IMG/VR virus record: IMGVR_UViG_3300032516_000001
Location: 62,001 to 126,000 of that record
Origin: a virus
Strand: one strand, 5' to 3'
DNA length: 64,000 nucleotides
Shown: in pieces, positions 58,101 to 64,000 of the stretch
How positions within the stretch are numbered: the first letter of the stretch is position 1
Layout: every line of letters starts with the position of its first letter
Position numbers and translations under genes: made by a program
Notes under the pieces: generated by a model
The model's database searches: none
Seen by the model: only the letters and a program-made list of their open reading frames with translations
What the model was told of the DNA's origin: nothing

Positions 58101-59897
58101 TAATAATTTGGTCATTTTTACATTATCAATAACATTACGATAAACCATTACGGCATTAGGGAAACCGAGTAACCTGCCATTTTCTGGATCACGAACAATC
58201 GCTGGAGCATCAAATCTCAATCCATCGGTCTTTGCTTGTGATGCCCCTGAATTCTGGTCTCCACCAGTAGTTCCACCTGGTACTGCCGCTCCAGATGTTT
58301 CTCCAGCATTTGATGGAAACGATATTTCGTAAGTTACAGTATTTTTATCCTTAGGTACAGAACCAGGAGTTATCTTCATCATGCCTATATTCTTGGGCGC
58401 GATGAATTTCGATCTCTTAGCAGTCAGACTTAGAGTAGATGTCGCTTGTCCTCCGGGTGAAAAATTGTGCGCGATTCCTTGAACGTAGAAGAATGAATCA
58501 TACTTTGGTATCCAGACAGGAAATCCCATACGAAGTTCTGGTCGCATGGGAATAGTAATTGATCCGCTAATGCGTTTGGAGTTTATTTTATCCATTTGGT
58601 CAAGCAAATAATAGAATAGTTTCCGTGCATTACCGGCCCATTCAACCTGTATGTTTAGTCTTCTCCATCCATATCTTCTAAGCAAATGATAATCAATAAC
58701 CCCGGTTCTCGGTGTTGTGATATCATCATTCAATCCGTAATCCATAACACCGCCGAATGCATTCCCACTAGATGTTATGTGTGTATAAATTTCAGCCTCA
58801 GTATCAGTAATACCATCATCTATGATCTCAAAATCTTGTATCCACGAAATAGGCTTATTCGGTATTACATTCATATTATAGAATGGTGGCTTGAATATAA
58901 TATCCCCAGTTGTATCACAGTAAAATTCGTATGCCCCAGCTTGATCACGCGCGGTTAATGCAAGCGACAGTTTACTCTGAAATTCATTTTGGAAGAAATC
59001 AACATCACCAGCTCGAGAAAGCTCTTGTTTGAAAGCAGCGATTTCATGTGGCTGATTTTTAAATTGTGCGGTTTGAGCATTCAAATTCAGCGTCTTGGAT
59101 TCTTCCATAAATATTGCATTTGAAATTTCAGCCGGGGTTTTATTTCCCATTCCTTGAAATGTATAAGCTTGTCCAGAAGTTCCATATAAAACTAACCTAT
59201 TCCAAATATTGCTAAATTTCAATTGCCAATATGCCATTATGCTACTAGCAAACTCTTTTAATGCAAGTCCTTCTCTGCCTTTCTCGGGTATGGATGATAA
59301 GAATGACCCATCGGATAGTGGGAAATCTCCCATCGATTCCCTCGCTAATATCAATATCACGGTATATGGATTAGCACCGGCAAATTTATTCCCCCACATA
59401 TTATATCCAGAAGCCGATTTACCAATATCAAGAAATGCTGGGTTAACTATCGATTGTGTTAATTCCCACCATCTCAAAATATCCTTGCATTGAATTGAGA
59501 TAGAAGTAACCCCATTTGACCAATTCTGTGATACGGTGCTAACTAATCCCCAGAATATTTTGTAATATTGTGGAAATCCTCCTACAGTATAATAACCTTT
59601 GGCATAAATTTCGATTTCCATCATCGGAATGATGATGAATCCGTCATTTACATAGAACTGGTTTACTTGATTATCTGGGATCGATAAATTGATGGTAGCT
59701 GATCCTGGCGGAGAATCAACTGTGCTTTCAGTTGATATTCCGGTGACATATTTATTTATATCAATCTCTCGCCTACATTCACCACATCCAATTACAGTGG
59801 TTTCCCCTTGGACAGCAACATATGCATCCGGAGCCATTGTAACATATGGCCTCTTATTCGGTTTCCATGAACTCCTATATCCAGAAATACGTGGCAT
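55158..59897 (-). CDS. baseplate hub fused to a cysteine peptidase-like domain
   Basis: A 1579-residue protein. Residues 1-500 match the gpD/gp27 hub layout (INKYVTGISTESTVDSPPGS, ATINLSIPDNQVNQF, SIQCKDILRWWE and later GSITIPMRPELRMGFPVWIP). A coiled coil follows near 695-735 (KKKQELNANLAKLEQKLSDA). Residues about 1040-1200 resemble a CHAP/NlpC-P60 cell-wall peptidase or amidase: catalytic-type C near 1076 in QSCALVARAML, H near 1158 in FQHTIIVTEI, and CVLTTEGG after it, with PGDIIFCGKPGD between. The C-terminal 150 residues are disordered and Gly/Gln/Ser-rich. It is probably the tail-tip enzyme that opens peptidoglycan during injection. Domain limits are by eye. Confidence 0.8.
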   Translation of the reverse strand: MPRISGYRSSWKPNKRPYVTMAPDAYVAVQGETTVIGCGECRREIDINKYVTGISTESTVDSPPGSATINLSIPDNQVNQFYVNDGFIIIPMMEIEIYAKGYYTVGGFPQYYKIFWGLVSTVSQNWSNGVTSISIQCKDILRWWELTQSIVNPAFLDIGKSASGYNMWGNKFAGANPYTVILILARESMGDFPLSDGSFLSSIPEKGREGLALKEFASSIMAYWQLKFSNIWNRLVLYGTSGQAYTFQGMGNKTPAEISNAIFMEESKTLNLNAQTAQFKNQPHEIAAFKQELSRAGDVDFFQNEFQSKLSLALTARDQAGAYEFYCDTTGDIIFKPPFYNMNVIPNKPISWIQDFEIIDDGITDTEAEIYTHITSSGNAFGGVMDYGLNDDITTPRTGVIDYHLLRRYGWRRLNIQVEWAGNARKLFYYLLDQMDKINSKRISGSITIPMRPELRMGFPVWIPKYDSFFYVQGIAHNFSPGGQATSTLSLTAKRSKFIAPKNIGMMKITPGSVPKDKNTVTYEISFPSNAGETSGAAVPGGTTGGDQNSGASQAKTDGLRFDAPAIVRDPENGRLLGFPNAVMVYRNVIDNVKMTKLLAEVGSVKGDNPQPGGTQYDNRGKRPDLQGQTLERLNSEQRYKVIDQLRAHRYESGMSSAGIYDYAHDVDSTIKEFSVVPTTSISWAGKETTQKSDEVKAQAARNDAIKKKQELNANLAKLEQKLSDAQIRFKSAQASQTSQSSSAPVVNNEQNKSTKGAETNANVIQTEINSLQGEIMSTKTNMALVDLAIGSGKLSALNAMIRPVSDEYGFEVIGHYRYGRGTFIDRGRVKTLYNSDGSNNKNPQVINQLNVQFASTGGALTDVIMDKTLGPESVSFAKAFEELQPDDYRTGASFKGKQYNQNELYENVKVTGETQYTTSINKTLSDTTGVYAEADAVRRAITLAELQPTFSGFSTIDGRSAFTKCACGIGRFLWLSVLPKEFLQKLLTSTTATETHQTESEDPEYAYEETKQLVEPPKNLTGGGDLRNKAADLANSWVNFMSGPGGTQQKYMDLLFPADRDPVWRVDPNWDKTQSCALVARAMLRELGLQDPELQGPYKQSNTRSAITDIRDIGRRHGSITENGNNNPLTERPDLRPGDIIFCGKPGDDSTGAKAFQHTIIVTEILPAGSTKGITGEDYCVLTTEGGQRPYNRSIKLTPAQEEAAAKAAAGGALSLNQARGVLMTSPGIVTKIKRCITKQNGKWYVGGYGTSAPILFTIDLEKTFADTSVANVENNVASNVDAATDAYENRNRKSGGKGKAEEQNNLLTTGDNFSLDSAKFFELLYNYLTLQFAENYIAGNTPREKFAIAGNMPIVTPPAFEQDNILHPGNSLFDRAAQGDPDALNALKRGTNFNFGQSAEGLKTFKDQFKDSGQVGKLWQNTEDLAGQLYDPGSGNFQPPGGVSISTVGPSGRWGASTYPSTGGQPSAGGQPSTTGSGGQWSQSPTGQWSANASSSLPDGSTAEGETAKAIDSGNAQSTKLPTISIQTIKGKKNAELPKALQKGQWQPPSHPTLRTKLNITAPNNIIIGPVLRKNVP

Positions 59898-59901
59898 GAT
59901 T

Positions 59902-61542
59902 TCACCGAGCGATCCGAGTTTCGATTAATTGCGAACTATCGATATCCAGATCATATCTAACATCAAATGAAAAACTGTATGCCATGTTGAACGGCTTATC
60001 AGCGTTATCATCGATCGAAAAATCATTGAATGACCCGATATAAATATGATTGTCATAATAAATATAAATTGAGCACGTTAAAATTGGTATTCCGGCCTGA
60101 GATTCATTACCGGCAAAAATAACTCCATTGTTCTTATATATCATAAATAAGGACATTAAATTTTGATAACTTAAACTGTGTATTCTATTTTCTGTAGTCA
60201 GACCACCAAATCCACCACCAACTATTGCATATTGACCAGCGCTGACTCCACGACCATTGATTTTCATTGGCCTTTCCAACCATATTTGTACTATATGTCC
60301 GAACCTTCCTTTAATGCTACTATCGGTAGTATGTTCATAATTTCGAGTGAATTCACTCGGGTTAACAAGCATAATTAACGGCGGCGTAGCGTTAATGACA
60401 TCTATTTGTCTTTTCAATTCATTGGTTTGTAATATTGCAGCTCCAACACGATATGCGCTAGCAAGTTCGATATTTTTACCTAAACGCAGTGTAAGGTCAT
60501 CGGTTTCAGCTTGAGTTACTCTGCCATACGCCATCAATGAACGAGTTTCATCACCAATATTGTTGGTAAATCTTGTAGGCTGCGTGGTAGGAGTGTTATC
60601 CGTTTGTTGTTTTAATGCTTCTACCGCAGTTTTATATCCAGGATCATTTTTAATATTCTCAACACGCTGTTTCATATCTTTCATGGTTATTTTTCCATCA
60701 CCATCTAAATCTAATGCTTTATTGCCATTATAATCTTGATCATCCACAACTTGAGCAAGTGGATTATTGGTTTGATTAATAAGGCCGGCTTTGCCAGCAT
60801 TCATCAAATATAATTGCAAGGCATTTAATGGCTTATCACCGGCATACCCTGCCTTACAATTACCAATATATTGATCATAATATGTCAATTGCTGAGTAGC
60901 TGACATATTTGTAATATATGGTGCTATTTTTGCTGGCTTAGATAATTTATTAGCTTCACTTGGTTGTATTTGAAATATACCAACAGCACCTCCTTTGTTT
61001 TTAGCAGTTGATCCTAAATGACTCTCGCCCCAAAAAACAACCAATATGTCTTCAGGAGTGGTATTTTGTCTCTGTGCTACTGTATTTAGAGTACTGTAAA
61101 ATCCAGTATTAGCTAAAGTTTCTAGACTAGATTGATTGATTGTGCCAGCTTCGGCTTGAGTTTTGGGATATAAAGGAGTTACTGGATCATTGGCTGGACC
61201 AAGAGTTCCGTTTTTCGACTTTTGTACTAATTGTTCATTAGTAAATAATCCTCCAGCTGCTTGTGTTTGAGCAGTACTTGAGACACTACTTTTAGCGGAT
61301 CCTAAATCAGAAGTACTCCCTGGTTGTTTAGTTTCTACTGGAAGAAAATTCACAACATTATCGGGCGGAATTATTCCGATGATAAATGGTTTGCAATTTC
61401 GTTTAGCAGCCGTTAACGTCCCATATTGTTCAGGAGTGAAACTACCGGTACTAAGATTTAACTGTCTATTAAGTTGATCCAAATACCCAAGAATACTCGG
61501 GTATGGATTGAGGATCTTTTCAAAAATAGAAAAATCACTCAT
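59902..61542 (-). CDS. baseplate protein with lytic transglycosylase domain and EF-hand loop
   Basis: A 546-residue protein. Residues 140-260 are an SLT-type lytic transglycosylase: GESHLGSTAKNKGGAVGIFQ with likely catalytic E173 and the GIFQIQ turn, then the LQLYLMNAGKAG segment. Residues 278-289 form a canonical EF-hand loop (DLDGDGKITMKD), suggesting calcium control. The C-terminal 170 residues (PPLIMLVNPSEFTRNYEHTT, SYQNLMSLFMIYKNNGVIF, HIYIGSFNDFSIDDNADKPF) match, in the same order, the 270-residue protein just upstream in transcription. With the hub peptidase this gives two muralytic activities on one tail tip. Only four bases separate it from the hub gene. Confidence 0.8.
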   Translation of the reverse strand: MSDFSIFEKILNPYPSILGYLDQLNRQLNLSTGSFTPEQYGTLTAAKRNCKPFIIGIIPPDNVVNFLPVETKQPGSTSDLGSAKSSVSSTAQTQAAGGLFTNEQLVQKSKNGTLGPANDPVTPLYPKTQAEAGTINQSSLETLANTGFYSTLNTVAQRQNTTPEDILVVFWGESHLGSTAKNKGGAVGIFQIQPSEANKLSKPAKIAPYITNMSATQQLTYYDQYIGNCKAGYAGDKPLNALQLYLMNAGKAGLINQTNNPLAQVVDDQDYNGNKALDLDGDGKITMKDMKQRVENIKNDPGYKTAVEALKQQTDNTPTTQPTRFTNNIGDETRSLMAYGRVTQAETDDLTLRLGKNIELASAYRVGAAILQTNELKRQIDVINATPPLIMLVNPSEFTRNYEHTTDSSIKGRFGHIVQIWLERPMKINGRGVSAGQYAIVGGGFGGLTTENRIHSLSYQNLMSLFMIYKNNGVIFAGNESQAGIPILTCSIYIYYDNHIYIGSFNDFSIDDNADKPFNMAYSFSFDVRYDLDIDSSQLIETRIAR

Positions 61543-61544
61543 GA

Positions 61545-62357
61545 CTAAATAATGCCAGGTTCGACATAACCAGGACCGTGTTCCAATGACACATAACCAG
61601 GTGGCATGTCCACTACTTTGTTCTCTGGGGTAACAGGCGGCGGAGTCGGTACCTGAGCTGTTGGTTGAATTGCCTTTGACGCCTCCATTTCTTGTATAGC
61701 TTGAAGATCAGGATTCAATGGCTTTGCAAAATTGGGCTGATTGATTGAAAGTGGGAAGTTGTATATCGATTCTTCTATTTTGAACTCCCAACTCAAACTA
61801 AATAACCAGGGTTTGTCATCATTTTCCGCTACTTCAAATGTCGTAAAGTGGCCGAGATAAACGCCCCGGTCATACATACACATAACACGGCCGCGCAGAG
61901 CCGGTTGCCCCTCGCCATTAAAAATTAGGCCATTACAGCGGAAGGTATCCAACAAATCTTCCTGGCGTTCCCAAGCCATCGTGCCATGACGACCATGCTC
62001 TCCAGCTCGGACATATAACCCATCTTTGTCATTCGGATTAGCTATGCCCTCAGATCCAGCAGTCAAACCCGAAAATGGTCCTAAAAATCCACCAGTTGTA
62101 TGGGATGCTGATATTGTATCGAGTTCATCAGGCCATATGAATTCAACAAATCCACCATATGTCATAACAACATTCTTACTTTTGGTGAATTTCTCGCCAA
62201 AACTCTCCGGATTCGTATGTAAAGCCAACACATAACCAAAGATCGGACGGCCGATTGGATCGGTTATTTGAAACAGCATAGGGCGGCCACGCCGACTACC
62301 GCGCCCAGCTTGGAGTGTATCACCAACAAACGGATTTGGGGTATATGGTAATGGCAT
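61545..62357 (-). CDS. baseplate protein, paralogue of the transglycosylase C-terminus
   Basis: A 270-residue protein. Segments VLALHTNPESFGEKFTKSKN, VEFIWPDELDTISASHTTGG, GVYLGHFTTFEVAENDDKPW and LFSLSWEFKIEE correspond to NPSEF..., IYIGSFNDFSIDDNADKPF and AYSFSFDVRYD of the 546-residue protein. It therefore carries the same structural domain, probably a small baseplate domain that surrounds the hub, without the enzymatic part. The C-terminal 60 residues are Pro-rich. The next gene starts two bases after its stop. The T4 counterpart cannot be assigned from sequence alone. Confidence 0.65.
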   Translation of the reverse strand: MPLPYTPNPFVGDTLQAGRGSRRGRPMLFQITDPIGRPIFGYVLALHTNPESFGEKFTKSKNVVMTYGGFVEFIWPDELDTISASHTTGGFLGPFSGLTAGSEGIANPNDKDGLYVRAGEHGRHGTMAWERQEDLLDTFRCNGLIFNGEGQPALRGRVMCMYDRGVYLGHFTTFEVAENDDKPWLFSLSWEFKIEESIYNFPLSINQPNFAKPLNPDLQAIQEMEASKAIQPTAQVPTPPPVTPENKVVDMPPGYVSLEHGPGYVEPGII

Positions 62358-62361
62358 CTAA

Positions 62362-63156
62362 TTACTCATACTTCAAGATTGATTTATTATCTTGAATTGA
62401 TTTAGCACGACATGTGGTCCTAATGCGATGGCAGTTTGCACATACTAACTCACATTTCGCGATCTCTGCCATCAATTTTTCTCTCGATTGATGTACCATC
62501 GAACCAACACTACGAACTTTAGGTACCATGACATGATCAAAGTCCATCTGGCATGGTTCAAAAAATTCAAGGCAATCTATACATGGATTACTTCGTTTCA
62601 ATTTATCTAGAAATAAACGGTTTCTGATCTTGGTTTCATTGTTATTTTTACTCGGTTTATTTGTACGAAGTCTATGACAATTGGCACATATAACATCGCA
62701 TTTCTGAATTTCATTTAATAACTTCAATAGTGATGAGTGATAAACCATACGATGTATGTCACATGTCTTAATTTTATGACCACGATGATGGAAATCGATT
62801 GCACAAACTGGAAATATTTTTCCACAATCAACACACGGGACAGATTTTAATTTGCGTATTAAATTTATTCTTTCAGATTTTTGTTTTAAATGTGATCTTC
62901 TTTGTACTTCACGAGTTCTATTGGTATTCTTCGTTTTAATCCAACGTTCATGTCGTCTGTCTTTATGATTTAACGAATATTTATTAGCTGCAGCTCGACT
63001 TGCTTCTGGTGACTTCCGACGTTTCGGTAATTTAATTGACTCGTAATATTGATGATCATACGCCTTAAAACAATTATCACATCGTCTATCTCTAAATTTT
63101 AGACGTTTAAAAACAACATCAGGTTCGGATAAACCACATTTAGTACAAACAGTCAT
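62362..63156 (-). CDS. HNH endonuclease-like protein with two HNH-type domains
   Basis: A 264-residue basic protein. The N-terminus has CTKCGLS (4-7) and CDNC (26-29). Two HNH-like domains follow: AIDFHHRGHK at 119-128 with CANCHRLRT at 157-165, and MDFDHVMVPK at 204-213 with CANCHRIRT at 239-247. Each has the aspartate/histidine and the Cys pair expected, preceded by CVDCG or CIDC. It differs from the HNH proteins at 42417 and 45655 (CANCHR rather than LCWNCN), so it is a separate lineage. It lies between tape-measure-type and baseplate genes and is likely a homing endonuclease. Short inverted repeats (AGGATCCTTATAGGATC) sit before its ATG. Confidence 0.82.
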   Translation of the reverse strand: MTVCTKCGLSEPDVVFKRLKFRDRRCDNCFKAYDHQYYESIKLPKRRKSPEASRAAANKYSLNHKDRRHERWIKTKNTNRTREVQRRSHLKQKSERINLIRKLKSVPCVDCGKIFPVCAIDFHHRGHKIKTCDIHRMVYHSSLLKLLNEIQKCDVICANCHRLRTNKPSKNNNETKIRNRLFLDKLKRSNPCIDCLEFFEPCQMDFDHVMVPKVRSVGSMVHQSREKLMAEIAKCELVCANCHRIRTTCRAKSIQDNKSILKYE

Positions 63157-63182
63157 ATTATGTGATCCTATAAGGATCCTAT

Positions 63183-64000
63183 TTAGGATTTCCTAGCATG
63201 CCTATCCATCGCGCCGTATACTGCGTGTTCTAGTTGTTGTGGGCTTAGATCAGTTCCATTTATAGTTATATTATAAACGTTTCCTCCTCCACCTCCGCCC
63301 CCACCAATTCCTCCACCAGTTGTTGGCATTACCCTTTCACCACGATGCATCATATATGATCCAGTAGCTGGGATTATGCCACCAGTTGCTTTTCCGCCCA
63401 AAACATCCTTTTGTATTCTGCCCTCCGGTCCTCCCCAATCCCCCCCATGCCAAGGAAGTTGCACTATCTTATCTATACCAACTCCCGCTTCAGATAAAGC
63501 TTTCCCATTTTCAGTAAGAGCATCCCTGACCTCGGAATTCTCTATTGCAGCCATTAGTATTACATGTTCGAGTAATGCGATTCGCAAAACATCAAGCGTC
63601 ACATCTCTGTATTTCTTGAAGTATTTGGTGAAAAAGGTGCTTTTGAATACTATGCCGTCTCTGAGAGATCCAGAGACATCTACCATTGAATCAGCGGATT
63701 CACGCGTATTCTTGGCGGTTTCACCTGAACTTTCTACTTGTTCTACAGCAGCCTCCATTATTTGTTCATCTGTTGAAGCTGCGGCTATTTCAGCTGCAGG
63801 CGGTGCTCCAGCTGCAGGCGATGCTCCTCCACCACCCCCAAACATTCCAAGCATTGGGAATGTTTTTCCCAATAATTTTTGAGCTCCCTCTTTTTCTATA
63901 TCAGCCGCTGGTGATGCTCCTCCACCACCCCCAAACATTCCAAGCATTGGGAATGTTTTTCCCAATAATTTTTGAGCTCCCTCTTTTTCTATATCAGGGG
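63183..64000 (-). CDS. C-terminal part of a tail/tape-measure-type protein (5' end outside window)
   Basis: The frame is open to the window edge, so the gene begins beyond 64000; residues before about TTG 63965 continue as PDIEKEGAQKLLGK. Visible are 31-residue tandem repeats (LGMFGGGGGASPAADIEKEG), a Gln/Glu-rich helix, VRIALLEHVILMAAIENSEV-like helices and a Gly-rich end (GGGGNVYNITINGTDLSPQQ) followed by a charged C-terminus. The NVYNITI-type end is typical of tape-measure and related tail proteins. The following baseplate genes fit a tail order of tape measure then baseplate. The total length is unknown. Confidence 0.65.
   Translation of the reverse strand, partial: PDIEKEGAQKLLGKTFPMLGMFGGGGGASPAADIEKEGAQKLLGKTFPMLGMFGGGGGASPAAGAPPAAEIAAASTDEQIMEAAVEQVESSGETAKNTRESADSMVDVSGSLRDGIVFKSTFFTKYFKKYRDVTLDVLRIALLEHVILMAAIENSEVRDALTENGKALSEAGVGIDKIVQLPWHGGDWGGPEGRIQKDVLGGKATGGIIPATGSYMMHRGERVMPTTGGGIGGGGGGGGNVYNITINGTDLSPQQLEHAVYGAMDRHARKS
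63820..63997 (-). repeat. 93-base tandem repeat at the window edge
   Basis: Bases 63820-63904 recur identically at 63913-63997 (85 bases, period 93, so 31 residues). Each unit encodes FPMLGMFGGGGGASPAADIE and flanking residues. At least two full copies and part of a third are present; the array probably continues beyond the window. Confidence 0.95.

Overview
The window is a stretch of a large tailed-phage genome, most likely a contractile-tailed (myovirus-like) and possibly jumbo phage. Almost every base is coding. All genes but one lie on the minus strand with tiny gaps or 1-4 base stop/start overlaps, so transcription runs from high to low coordinates. The content is a tail/baseplate module: a tape-measure-like C-terminus, baseplate hub with cell-wall lytic domains, central spike, gp25-like, J-like and gpI-like baseplate proteins, then very large fibres. 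A lipoprotein and a signal-peptide protein with a barrel-like C-terminus suggest a Gram-negative host. This is an inference, and the host cannot be named from the sequence.

Layout in transcription order. 64000-59900: end of a tail protein with a 93-base tandem repeat at the window edge, a double-HNH endonuclease, and two related baseplate proteins, one carrying a lytic transglycosylase domain and an EF-hand loop. 59900-51800: a 1579-residue hub/peptidase protein, a lone plus-strand gene, the spike, and a glycine-rich repeat protein. 51800-36200: a giant structural protein, two HNH endonuclease genes flanking a 756-residue virion protein, then the baseplate wedge genes ending in the J-like and gpI-like genes. 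36200-6500: the adhesion section, with collagen-like and LamG proteins, Ig-like and helical-repeat proteins, a paralogous pair of fibre proteins and a beta-helix tailspike. 6500-5000: a small membrane/envelope cassette (membrane protein, secreted protein, Cys-rich lipoprotein) ending in a strong hairpin. 5000-1: a replication-type section with an SNF2-like helicase interrupted by an intein, a zinc-ribbon protein and a helicase-loader-like protein without a visible Walker A motif.

The most striking element is a complete one-piece tmRNA (ssrA) gene at 20453-20791 (minus) inside the fibre section. It has a 7-bp acceptor stem with the G3-U70 pair, an encoded CCA, a resume region with UAG five bases before the resume codon, a tag reading ANDNAVRVAA, pseudoknot-forming segments and a 13-bp hairpin directly after the CCA. 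It sits four bases downstream of a 589-residue mobile-endonuclease-type protein that combines a zinc-finger-like N-terminus, 17-residue WxDPEYR repeats, a Vsr/EDxHD-like nuclease segment and a Mom-like acyltransferase domain.

The region is heavily colonised by homing-type elements: one LAGLIDADG intein, three HNH genes (two with tandem HNH domains) and the Vsr/Mom-like gene. One of these junctions (42346-42440) appears to have disturbed the start of the following baseplate gene. No tRNA, rRNA, CRISPR array, integrase or attachment site was recognised. No stretch over 300 bases lacks a gene once the tmRNA is counted.
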